64,000 nucleotides of DNA from Excoecaria cochinchinensis (Eukaryota; Streptophyta; Magnoliopsida; Malpighiales; Euphorbiaceae), in assembly GCA_947683425.1 (NCBI GenBank), contig CANTUQ010000106.1, forward strand, positions 4,860,001 through 4,924,000. The letters run 5' to 3'. Shown here in pieces: positions 23,874-35,152 of the stretch. How positions within the stretch are numbered: the stretch's first letter is position 1; the number at the start of each line of letters is the position of its first letter. A program made the position numbers and the translations under genes. The notes under the pieces are model-generated. The model ran no database searches, was not told where the DNA came from, and saw only the letters and a list, made by a program, of their open reading frames with translations.

Positions 23874-24962
23874 TAGAAATAATATAAAAAAATAATAAAA
23901 AAAAAGAATAGGATTCACCGCCGGAGCCTCACCGGAGACGCCGTGGACGTCACCGCCGCCTCCATCCTCTTCGCCTGGCTTCCGGGAAGCCGCCTCCGGT
24001 GGTCACGCGCCGAACGGTGCCGTCTTTTCTCCGGAAAACGCCCTGAAGCGTTTCGGGGTGCTCCCTCATCTGGCCTTCCCCGGCGAGTGGGAGACCCTGG
24101 TGGCTACCGGCCGGAGCGTCCGAGCGTCGCCGTCCTCGTGGTGGCGCGCGTGTGGCTGGCCGGCGGAGGCAACGCCTCCTCTCCTTTTTTCTTCCTTTTC
24201 TTCTTCTCTCCGGCGGTTCTGGTCTCCGTTGGCCCCTGTTCCCCTCTTCTCTCCTTATTTCTTTTTCTTTCTTTCTTTATTTGGCCCTCTCTCTATTGCT
24301 CTCTCCTTTCTTTCTTTTTTCTTTCCCTTTTGTTTTTCTTTTTCTTTGTTCTTCCGTTCCCTGTGCTCAGCTCCCTCTTTCTTTTTCTTTTCTTTTCCTT
24401 TTCTTTCTCTTTTTCTCTTTCTTGGTTCTACTGTGTTCTTCAGCCGAGAGAGCCCTCTCCCCCTTTTATTTTGCCCTATCTTTTCCTCTTTATACCACCT
24501 CCAATTAGGGCAAAAGATGTTCACTTAATAAATCCCTCCATATTTTAATTTGTTTTGATTTTAATTAATTTACTCAAATTAACACATTAACTAACTAAAT
24601 ACTATATTAATTAAATACTCTATATTTTTATATCTATTTAATTTAATTAATCTTCTTAAATAATCAGTCTAATCTATTTAATTAAATCCTATATCTATTT
24701 CTTCTTCTTTTTTTTTTCTTTTCAATTTTAATTATCCCATAATACTAATTAACTAACTAATTTTAATTTTCATCTTATCTTATAATATTAACTAATAACT
24801 AACCTAATCTTAATTTGTAATGCACTTTAATCTAATTTTTAATTTAGCCTACCTATTTCATATATAATATATTATTTTTTTTGGAGGAATTATCAAGGCC
24901 CAAACATTGCCATTGCCATTTTTTTTTTAACATTAAACCCGACTCGGGACCCGGTGTCTACA
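21333..24962 (-). repeat. LARD 3' LTR
   Basis: 3,630 bp, TGTGACACGCCCG...GGTGTCTACA on the plus strand. Order on the plus strand: a unique ~800-bp part, ~1.75 kb dominated by TAA microsatellite, a GC-rich island at about 23915-24190, a ~300-bp pyrimidine-rich tract and an AT-rich end. The 201-codon plus-strand ORF over the GC island and pyrimidine tract is a composition artefact: it has no domain and the LTR is transcribed from the other strand. Confidence 0.92.
22150..23910. repeat. compound (TAA)n microsatellite tract in the LARD 3' LTR
   Basis: About 1.75 kb of TAA/AAT triplets broken by AAC, ATG and GAT interruptions. Pure runs of more than 15 triplets occur near 22577-22650, 23037-23070, 23164-23209, 23649-23698 and 23829-23871. 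Poly-Ile and poly-Leu ORFs on the minus strand are translations of this repeat. The other LTR has the same order with different run lengths. Confidence 0.95.
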
Positions 24963-24979
24963 GTTGCCCCCAATTTTGG
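24963..24979 (-). other. LARD polypurine tract
   Basis: The minus strand reads CCAAAATTGGGGGCAAC directly before the 3' LTR start TGTAGACACC. It is the expected plus-strand primer and resembles the tract of Ogre-type elements. Confidence 0.8.
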
Positions 24980-25148
24980 AGAAACTAGTGTCTAGACACC
25001 TAGGTGAGCCAAAATTCAGAGAAGAAAGGCCAAAACTCAGAGAAGGAAAAAAAAGGAGTTACAGAGATGCATACCCGAGGAAGCGGCGTTCTGAACCGGA
25101 TGAAGTTATTGAGGTAATTACCGTCTGTTTGCTGACGTGTTAACCCCT

Positions 25149-25766
25149 GTTGGGCATGTAACCTGTACGGTGTTTAACCCTCTGTTCGGTTCGGCATCTA
25201 ACCTGTGCGGTGTTTAGCCTTGGTTGTTTTGGCATTTAACCTAAGCGGTGTCTAGCCAGATATTCGTTGAAGCATCTAACTTGTGCGGTGTCTAGCCTCA
25301 GCCGTTTAGGCATCTAACCTGTGCGGTGTCTAGCCTTGGTATTCGTTGAAGCATCTAACCTGTGCGGTGTTTAGCCTCAGCCGTTTCGGCATCTAACCTG
25401 TGCGGTGTCTAGCCTTGTACTCGTTGAAGCATCTAACCTGTGCGGTGTCTAGCTTCAGCCGTTACGGCATCTAACCTGTGTGGTGTCTAGCCTTGGTCGG
25501 GTCAGCATCTAACCTGTGCGGTGTCTAGCCTTGTACTCGTTGAAGCATCTAACCTGTGCGGTGTCTAGCCTCAGCCATTTCGGCATCTAACCTGTGCGGT
25601 GTCTAGCCTTGTACTCGTTGAAACATCTAACCTGTGCGGTGTATAGCCTCAGCCGTTTAGGCATCTAACCTGTGCGGTGTCTAGCCTTGGTATTCGTTGA
25701 AGCATCTAACCTGTGCGGTGTCTAGCCTCAGCCGTTTTGGCATCTAACCTGTGCGGTGTCTAGCCT
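25149..25766. repeat. LARD array A: ~39-bp tandem repeat with alternating unit types
   Basis: About 16 units built on GCATCTAACCTGTGCGGTG followed by TCTAGCC. The 3' half of the unit alternates between a CTCAGCCGTTT type and a TTGTACTCGTTGAA or TTGGTATTCGTTGAA type. This gives a ~78-bp higher-order dimer over most of the array. First and last units are diverged. No coding frame is kept across units. Confidence 0.92.
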
Positions 25767-25769
25767 TGA

Positions 25770-26465
25770 GAATTGCCTCTTAAGAGGACTTGGAGATCTA
25801 ATTTCCCCCTGAGAGGTCTTGGGTTAATTGCCCCCTGAGAGGACTTGGGTTGACTTGAGAAATGCCTCTTGAGAGGACTTTGAAGGATTTGCCTCTTCAG
25901 AGGACTTTGAAGATCTAATTGCCCCTTGAGAGGTCTTTGGATTAAATTTGTCTCCTCAGAGGACTTTGAGATTTTGCCTAATTTTCCTCCTCATAGGACT
26001 TTGAGGTTTGCCTCCTCAGAGGACTTTGAGATTCTGTCTCCTCAGAGGACTTTAGGATTTGCCTCCTCAGAGGGCTTACAGATTTGCCTCCTCAGAGGGC
26101 TTACAGGGATTTTTTTTTTTTTTGCCTCTTCAGAGGACTTTGAGAGGAGTGTCGAGCACCATGTATGCATGGAATTCATGCGAAAATCTATGCATGCAAA
26201 TGTTCAAGCATGAAAAATGTATGCAGAGGGATAAGAATCGCCTCTTGAGAGGACTTAGAGAACTGATTGCCCCCGGAGAGGACTTTGGTTGATTTTTCTT
26301 GCCTCTTGAGAGGACTTAGGTTGACTTGCCCCCGGAGAGAATTTTGGTTGATTAAGAATCGCCTCTTCAGAGGGCTTGAGAATTGCCTTTTGAGAAGGCT
26401 TTGGAAGTTCGCCTCTTGAGAGGGTTTAGAGATTTGCCTCTTGAGAGGGCTTTGAAAGCGTCAGT
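25770..26465. repeat. LARD array B: short palindromic repeat (CCTCTTGAGAGG family)
   Basis: More than 20 degenerate units of about 20-30 bp. Each has a near-palindromic core such as CCTCTTGAGAGG, CCTCTTCAGAGG or CCTCCTCAGAGG followed by (A/G)CTTTGA or ACTTGG. The five-base arms CCTCT/AGAGG are kept in many units while the central bases vary. A pocket of ATG-rich sequence interrupts it near 26155-26235. Confidence 0.88.
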
Positions 26466-27985
26466 TTATCGACATGTGAAGTCCCGGTTAAGACTGATGT
26501 ACACCATCTAGTAGGCAAAGGGCATCATGTATGCATGGAAATTATGTGGAAAGTTATGCATGTATGATATGCATGTATATTATGAATGTAGAATTCAAGC
26601 ACAGAATTACCTGTATGAAATATTACACATATGCAAATGTGACATACAACAACTGCAAGGAGTTGTGAAATGAGTACTGTGCGTACTACACATGGACTAC
26701 GAACATGAAATGCATGCCGAGAATTACACATATGACATATATGGCGCGTACATGGCTTGTATGCATGTAAAAATATTTGCAAATGATCATGAATGAGAAG
26801 GATCATGCATGAGAGATATATGCAAGGGGTTATGTATGCAGAATATATGCAAATAACCATGCATGCAAATGATAGCGCATGTGACAAATGTAGAGAGTCA
26901 TTCATAGGCATAGATATAAAGAATCATATGCAAAGACAGGTGAAAGGTGTTATATACATGAAGGCCATATAAGGGATTGGGTATGTGCGATGTATGCACA
27001 TATAACTGTGTGTATGAAACATGTGCAGGGAAAATCATACACGTGTGTACTGAATGCATGCGAAAAATGTGCATGTGAGATGCAGGCCAAGAGTATGTCC
27101 AGAAAATGCATGAAAGTAATTGATTACAAAAATGAAGTTTAGAGAGCCATGAATGCCCAAAGGTCGCTAAAGATTTTATGCCAAAAGACATGTAAAACTA
27201 TCCATGAGAATGTTTGCTACAGTTATGTGTAAAAACATTTGCAGAAAGTATATGTACAAAGAATTTGTTGGGAGTATGTGCAAAGTATCATTTTCATGGG
27301 TAGTGATAAGAAATACCCCAAGATCGTAAAATGAGTGCAGCCTATCAGGTACCTCAAACTCGAGTTTCTATCTGACTTTAAGCGTACTGAATGATCCACA
27401 TTCTCAACTGATTCAATCTCAGTAAAAAAAAAAAATTCGGGAGTCGTTCCCAATGAATGGCAAGAAGATAAATATGTAGACATCAAGGTTTACTAAACCA
27501 ACAGGTAAATACATGGCATTACCATGCCGTCTCTGTGTGTGTGTGCAAAAGGCCAAAACAAGATTTTTTATTTTTCAAAAGCAAATTCTAGATGCAATAT
27601 CGAGGACAAGACTCAACTCGAATGCATAAATGCACTCATGGCTTCCCGCTTGAAGCTCAAGAAACACCACATGCCTCTTCCTACGTACCAAACCTTATTA
27701 GAAGGTCATCTCCGCTAATTAGATAAGGCCGAACCAAGAATCAAGAGGTCTTACTTTGGTTATAACGTTAGGCTTAGGTAATTGGCTGTCAAAGGAGGAT
27801 CAGATCGCTAGAGAAGAATGACCGCAGTGTTAATTCGACGGATGAAAGCACCATTCTCAACCCAAATGGTATACTGTCCAGATATTCTTGGATTTGAATT
27901 TGGTAATACTTGATCTCATCAAGCTTAGCATAAAAATCAAGCTAAAAAGATAGCTACTGAAACTCATCAAGGGGTACTACCATGA
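26466..27985. other. LARD interior, ATGCATG-rich tract
   Basis: The first ~700 bp are dense in ATGCATG, CATGTATG and similar purine-pyrimidine words; a segment near 26525 repeats sequence from 26160 (ATCATGTATGCATGG and its relatives). The rest is of mixed composition. Minus-strand ORFs of 60-130 codons rich in His, Ile, Cys and Tyr come from this composition and have no domain. Confidence 0.6.
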
Positions 27986-28110
27986 GTTCTACGTTTTTTT
28001 TTTTTTGCTTCTTCTGTTTTTTTTTCATTTTTTTCTTCTTTTCTCCTTTCTTTTTTTTTCTTCTTTTTCTTTTCTTCTTTTTTTCTTCTTTTTCTTCTTT
28101 ATTTTTCTTT
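27986..28110. repeat. polypyrimidine tract in the LARD interior
   Basis: About 120 bp of nearly pure T/C on the plus strand, hence nearly pure A/G in the element's RNA. It separates the ATG-rich tract from array C. Confidence 0.85.
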
Positions 28111-28545
28111 GTCTATTTTCACAAGTTTACGTCTCTAATTACACAAAAAGTTTATTGGTGATTTAAACCCCTTCCCAAAGTGTAGCCCAAAAATTATCGA
28201 CGATTTAAAGTTTTTTTTTTTCAAGGGGTAAACCCATCCTTATCATGGTGATTTCTGGTAACCCAAAAAATTATCAATGATTGAAATTCTCTTCTCGAAG
28301 TGTAGACCCATCTTTATCAGGATAATTTTTGGATAACCCACAAAATTATCAATAATTGAAATTCCCTTCCTCAAAGTGCAGACTCATCCTTATCAGGGTG
28401 AATATTGATAGCTCGAAGAATTGTCCAAGATTGGGGCTCTTTTCCACAAAGTGTAAATCCATTTTTATCGGGGCGACTTTTGATGGTCCGAAAGAACGTA
28501 CATCCATCCTTACTAGAGCGGCCATTCTCCTAAGGGGAAGCCAAA
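28111..28545. repeat. LARD array C: diverged ~75-bp tandem repeat
   Basis: Five to six diverged units of about 75 bp. They share a CCCAAAAAATTATCAATGATT-like start, a CTTC..AAGTGTAGACCCAT middle and a CTTATCAGGGTGATTTTTGG end. The last unit is truncated near 28530. No coding content is seen. Confidence 0.85.
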
Positions 28546-30999
28546 ATCATTTTAGGCAAAAGGTGAAGTTTTAACGTGTGTAATAATAAAATCGGTACGC
28601 ATTTAGCATACCAAAATAAAGGCTCAAGGGGCTAGCAAGTGATTATAAAATAAGGGTAGGAAATGGTCATTTAGAGAGCTATACAAAGGAATGGTGCCTA
28701 AATTATTTTCTAGATTCAGCCTTATCCAGGGGTCGCTTTGACGAGTAATCGGAAAGGTTCTAGTGCTCTTAGTGAGTTTTCATCCAATCCCCTAATTGCA
28801 ACTAGTTTTTCAGTTTTATTTTCAAAACGGGCGCTCTGAACTTAGAAATGACACGGTATAGTCAAATATTTTCATGTGATCTAGCTCTTAAAGATCTAAC
28901 ATATCTACCTCTTACTTAATTCAAAGTGGAATGAAACTCCGATTTTTAAGGTTAAGATCAAATCCGTTCATAGTTGAGAACTAACCAGGCAGAGTCAAGC
29001 TTTGAATCAGAGGTACCTTAATAAGGTGCAACCATGTCATCATTTTAGGATATAACTTAACAGAAAAAATATTTTTATTCCATAAAAAATGTATATGCAC
29101 AAAAATCGTTTAGACAAACAAAGAATTTTTTCTTTTATTTTTTTTTCTTTTTTTTGTTCTTTTTTTTTTGTAAAAAAAAATATGTGCAAACTATGCATTA
29201 AAAATCATGTACATGGAATGGAATATGCAATAGTATCATGTATGCGTGTAAGAATTATATGTGCGAAACATGTGTAAAAACATTTTGTATAAAAATACAT
29301 ACATAAAATATGTGCAAAGATGTATATGTGTAAAACGTTAATGAAAAATTATAAGTGAGTGTGAATGTGTGAACAATGCATGACAAATGATGTGCATACC
29401 TAAATTTACAGTGTAAATGTAAGCAGTCTATAATGAAGAAACAAGTACAGATTGTGGCACAAAATGAAAATAAATATTTATGATACATGGTGCATGTACA
29501 CATGGCATGATTTAAAGATGATAGGAATACATGTGTAATGTAAGATGAAAATGATCTATCATGATAATGTGTATTAATGAGTTGTGAGGGATGGCGAAAC
29601 TCATATACATAAAAGTGCAAAATATATACAAATAATGTACATGGCTATGGGACACAATATAAGAATTATTGTATACAATGAGTGGCATATACGTGCGAAA
29701 GAAGACATGGTATGAAATTGGTTGCAAGGAATGAGTGGCACCTACAAAACATGTGTATTTACATGGCATGCAAATGCAAGACATGCGTAGGTATATACAA
29801 TGACTAACATACACAAAGCATGATTCACATGTGCATGGCATAACTCACGCATGACAATGCACATGCATGATATGGCACACAACGTGAGAAGTGCAAAATG
29901 TCACGATACGTATGATATGTATAATGACTAACCCGATGATGTATGCTAATATGTGCGCACTATGACATGCAGCGGTGTGTGTATGATCCAGTACCCAATG
30001 CTTATGTACACATGTAATGTGAGCATACTGATATGTACATGATATGACCCATGATGAATGTACATTTTATTTGATATCATTTTTTTATTTTACTATTATT
30101 TATTATTTTTATTTTACCTGTCATGGTGGTAGTATATCTATGCATGCAATGATGCATGTCGACACGTACCTTCGACGATGTATGTCGTATATACTGGCTA
30201 TAGTGCACGATGGGTGTCATGGATGTCATAATGTTAGTGTGAGTTGTGACAAGCGCTACTATGTATGTACATGCAGGACAAATACATGTTATGTTCATAT
30301 TCACAAATTATGATACAAGCAATTTATGTACACAATGTGCAGGCCATACTATGTTCATATTACAAGTTATGATTCAAGCAATTTTGCATACAAAGTGCAC
30401 AAGTTCTATTGTTGTATGGAAAGAATTATACATGAGATAAAAATGCATGTGTTTTATTTACTATTATTACTCAAAAGAATGTACAAGCACAAATACACAC
30501 ACAAGAGAAAAAAATTCCTCCCAACCCTATTTCTATCACACAGGAGGTCGCGCGGGCTCTTTCCTAGGCGGGCTTGACCCATGGGTTAACGGGAACCCCA
30601 ATGGGCACGTACAGCGTGCTGCGAAGCACAAACTCTCATTAATAAAAGCGCATAAGGATGAATTTTCGGCTATCGTGTATTTAAATAATTCGAATAAACC
30701 TAAACACGCCCATTGGGGTATGAAAACCTTTAATGAGCGAGTATCTAAGTTTATCCGGATTTATTCAATATACGAAAACCCACTTCACAAGCAAAGTATT
30801 ACAGCGCATGCCCCTTAGTGGAAGTAGCTATGTCCATTACATGGGCTTAGGTCGCAGGTAATGATACTTTAGGGTTACCCAAGCGTGATCCCTGCCTACA
30901 GGTCTAACTCGACCGATCGGGTCACCATTTGATATACCATTTGATGGCACGAGACTTGGGCTGGTGATTATCCCGAGCACTTCCCTACAATGAGTGAAA
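28546..30999. other. LARD interior, ATG/CATG-rich non-coding sequence
   Basis: From about 29080 to 30430 the sequence is again dense in ATGTGCA, CATGTG and ATGCATG words, and is compositionally similar to 26500-27200. A more GC-rich patch at 30540-30640 leads to the solo LTR. Short ORFs on both strands have no domain. Confidence 0.6.
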
Positions 31000-31004
31000 G
31001 TAGG

Positions 31005-32377
31005 TGTTGGGTTTTAAGCAGAATAATGCAAATTAAACGCAGCGAAAAAATAAAACCCGAAAAATAGGATCCATGTATTTCGATTGATTCAAATGGAAGT
31101 GATAAGATTTACTAACTTTTTCTGTGTGGGAAGCTGAATTAAATACCTTTAAATCGAACTGAAGACGCTGCCTTTAACACGAACGTCCTCTACTGGTATC
31201 CACACGCACGAACAAAATGAACCGAAGTCGCAGGGTTGCTAGTTCCCTTTAGATGCGAATGGATTTTACGATTTTCTTTCCTTCTCAAGGAAGAACAATG
31301 GTGGCTGTGTTTTTCTTTTCAGAAAATTAGCTAGAGTTTTTCTTTTCTTCTTCTCAATAAGAAGTTAAGCTAGCTAGGGTATCCAATGTTGGTATCCTAT
31401 GTTGGTATCCAATGTTGGTATCCAATGTTTTTAACCACCTTAAAACTCTCATTCCTTTTGAAAAACGGAAATTGAGTTTTGATAAGAGTTAATAACAAGA
31501 GATAATAGCCCAATAAAATCCATATTGTTCATTTTGGTCTTGGTGTGTAACCCAATAGGTTTATATTATGTTGGCAGTGGGCCTTATCCCATAATAAGCC
31601 CACAAGTCATAATTGGTCTCTAGCAAGACATTATGACTACCCAAATAATATAAATATCGTTAGTCCGATTTTAACCTGTCAATAGAACATGTTATTATCC
31701 TTTTATCACACGATACCTTATTTGAACATAAGTCATGGTACATGTCAAACTTATATTATTCAAACATTTCATTTCCCGATCACTAAGTAGACTGATAAAT
31801 TCAAATGATATTGATGACACTATCAATTCATTCGAGCACGGCCATGAATTTTACAGTCCTACTTATCGAGGGGCCCAATAGATATCTCTCTCATTAGAGA
31901 GGGACAAATTCCATTAATTCTCATTATGTCCGATCATAAACTTTATAATTATCCGATTAAAGATAACGTTTGATTATGTCAAAACATAATGATCCTTATG
32001 TAGGAAACTATGATAACCTCAGGTCAAAGGATTCAATAACATATCTATTATAAGATCACTTATGACACTATCCCATGAATTGATCTTATAGTGGGTCTAT
32101 CCAATACTTTGTTCTCTAACAAGTACTTATAGATTTGATTTATATCAACATATATAATCATCCCATGATTATCAATGCAAATCTATACTAGTCTTAATTT
32201 ATCTTTATGCCCTTTATTGATAAATGACTAGGGACAACATGAATAACATTATTATTCATAAACATTACAATAATGTAACATGCCAATAATATCAATGTGA
32301 AGAAAACCATTATATAAATGAAAATGTATTGATTACATCAAGGTCCAAATGTTTGGCCTAGGGCATAACCACTAACA
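31005..32377. mobile_element. solo LTR (1.4 kb, copia-like ends) inside the LARD
   Basis: 1,373 bp starting TGTTGGGTTTTAAGC and ending CCACTAACA, flanked by a perfect GTAGG duplication (31000-31004 and 32378-32382). The ends are not repeated inside, so it is a solo LTR rather than a short two-LTR element. No PBS, polypurine tract or coding sequence is present. Terminal TGTTGGG and the GGCCTAGGGCATAACCACTAACA-type end resemble plant copia LTRs; lineage is not certain. It probably arose by LTR-LTR recombination after insertion about 190 bp inside the LARD 5' LTR. Confidence 0.85.
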
Positions 32378-32549
32378 GTAGGGTCGTGTTTTAGGAACGC
32401 ACCGGGGCAAAATGGGGACCAACTAACATAATTCTAAGGCTCTAGCATGGATGCAATGCAAATTTTTCGAAAAGAGATAAAATTACTTGATCTTAAACCC
32501 ATTTACATTATATTAACCAAAAGTACTTTCGGAGCAGAGTCTCATGATA

Positions 32550-32567
32550 TCCCCAGCGGAGTCGCCA
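32550..32567 (-). other. LARD primer-binding site (tRNA-Arg type)
   Basis: The minus strand reads TGGCGACTCCGCTGGGGA one base inside the 5' LTR. This matches the tRNA-Arg-type site known for Ogre elements and gives the orientation of the LARD. Confidence 0.85.
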
Positions 32568-32568
32568 C

Positions 32569-33707
32569 TGTGACGCGCCCGAACCCCGCTCGCGATCCGG
32601 ATGGCCCTCGGGAGTCCGCTTTTAGGACCCGAGGCCGGATGGAGGTTCGTTAAAACTCGTGAAAGCCGGTCGCTTTGCAATGGACAGGAATATATCCAAA
32701 TCCATTGTTGGCAATCAACTTTCGAGAGCGTCTATTGGGTTATCATAAGGCAGGATCACGGAGTCGCCACCCGATGGAACATCGGGAAATAAATCTAACC
32801 TTATGAGGCCCAAAACCAGAGAGAGTTCGGGACCTCACTCTTATTCATACCTTTGGTTAATATTATGTGAACGGGTCTTTAGGATCAATTATTTTATCTC
32901 TCTTCTCACACGATTCTTGCGATAAATATAAAGCGCATTACAAGCACGTAAAAAATAATAAAATAATAAATAAAGCGATAAATAAAATATATTTACAGTT
33001 ATCCAGAAATAAATATAAAATCATAAAAGAAAGATATAATAATAAGAATACATACATAAACCGGGCTATTTATTTAGGTGGAAACATTGGTTCCAACTAC
33101 TTGTTTTATAAAAAGTATAAAATCCTTGAATCAATTTAAATCTTTTGGTTTTGGGATGAAAACGTGGACATTGGTCCAGTTTTATTGACAAATTTCATTT
33201 TGTAGAAAACATTTGTTGTGGTTCTTTTTAAACGCGGTCAAAAATCCTTTATTATTACAGATCATTAGTAAATAAAACAAAATAAAACAATAATTACATA
33301 TTTCATAATAATAAATAAATCCTAATCTACTCACCTCGACCTTGCTCCTTGGACGAGCCATGTGCCGCTTGTGATTACAATCATGACATAAAATTAATAT
33401 TGGTTAATAATGAATAAATAGGTAATTGAATGAATAAATAAATAATTGAATAAATAAACAAACAAATAATTGAATAAAGTAAGTTAAGAAAAATAATTAA
33501 AGTTAATAATTGATTAAATTAAATTAAGTGATAAATAAATAAATAAGTAAATAATTAAATAAACAATTGAATGAAATAAATTAAAAGAAATGATGGATGT
33601 AAAACATAATGACAATTATAATGATCAATGATAATAAAAAATAATGATGCTAATAATGATGAATAATAAATAAACCTAAAATAATAATAATAATTATAAA
33701 TAGATAA

Positions 33708-33741
<34 letters not shown>

Positions 33742-33859
33742 TGAACCAAATAATAATAATAATATAACAATAATAATAATAAACAAATAAAATGATAATA
33801 ATATTAATATTAATAACAATAATAATAATAAATAATAATAATAATAATAATAATAATGA

Positions 33860-33906
<47 letters not shown>

Positions 33907-34280
33907 TTATGATTATAACATGGATTAAACATAAAATAATAATATTGATAGTATAAATGAATAAGAATAATGATAATATAACAATGATAATAAACAAATA
34001 ATAATAATAATTAAATAAAATAATAATAAAATTATGATTAACAAACACAACAATAGATAATAATAACTAAATATATACAATAATAATAATAAACACAATA
34101 AGAATAACAATAAACATAAATTAAATAATAATAATAATAATAATAATAATGACAATCACAGTAACAATAATAATATATATGACAACACAACAAAGATAAT
34201 AATAATAATCATACTAATAATATAAAATAATAACAATAATAATAAAATGCAATAATGCTAATAACAAATAAATAATAATG

Positions 34281-34317
<37 letters not shown>

Positions 34318-34435
34318 TTAAGAATAATAATAACACTAATAATAATAATAATAATAATAATAATATAATGTTAATAAACAGAAAATAAATAAATATATAA
34401 TAATAATAATAATAATAATTTAACAATAAATATGA

Positions 34436-34481
<46 letters not shown>

Positions 34482-34839
34482 GTAACAAAATAAATGAACA
34501 TAACAGCATTATTGAACAACAATACTAACAATAAAATGATAACAACAATACTAACAATAAATTAATGACATAACAATAATAATGAATATAATAATAATAT
34601 TAAAATGATAATAACACAACACAATAATAAATAATAACTACATTTATACAATGATAATAATAAACACAATAATAATTATAATATAAAATAAGTAACATTA
34701 ATAATAACCAATAACAATATCACATAACAATAATTATAATCAACAATAATAAACATAGTAATAATATTAACACCATCCTAATAATAATAATAATGACATT
34801 AAAATAATAATAACTAACCACAATAATAATAATAATAAC

Positions 34840-34871
<32 letters not shown>

Positions 34872-34929
34872 AACATCAACAAACATAAAATAAACATATA
34901 ATAATAATAATGGTAAAAACAGAATAATG

Positions 34930-34971
<42 letters not shown>

Positions 34972-35087
34972 CAGAATGTTAAATAATTACAAATAATAAT
35001 AACAATAATAATAATAATAATAACAGAATATTAATAATAATAATAAATAATAATAATAATAATAATAATAATACAGAAATTAATTAA

Positions 35088-35152
<65 letters not shown>

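Noticed and set aside
23943..24548. 201-codon plus-strand ORF (and its counterpart at 35231-35812)
   Set aside because: It lies in the GC island and pyrimidine tract of a LARD LTR, shows poly-Phe/Ser/Leu low complexity, overlaps equally long ORFs in other frames and is antisense to the element.
25149..26465. Possible CRISPR-like array
   Set aside because: Units are head-to-tail with no unique equal-length spacers, sit inside a plant LTR element and have no cas genes nearby.
26525..27191. His/Cys-rich minus ORFs in the LARD interior
   Set aside because: Generated by CATG/ATGCATG-rich sequence; neighbouring frames look the same and no metal-binding or retroviral pattern is consistent.
31005..32377. 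Complete short non-autonomous element instead of solo LTR
   Set aside because: The terminal sequences are not repeated internally and no primer-binding site or polypurine tract is found within it.
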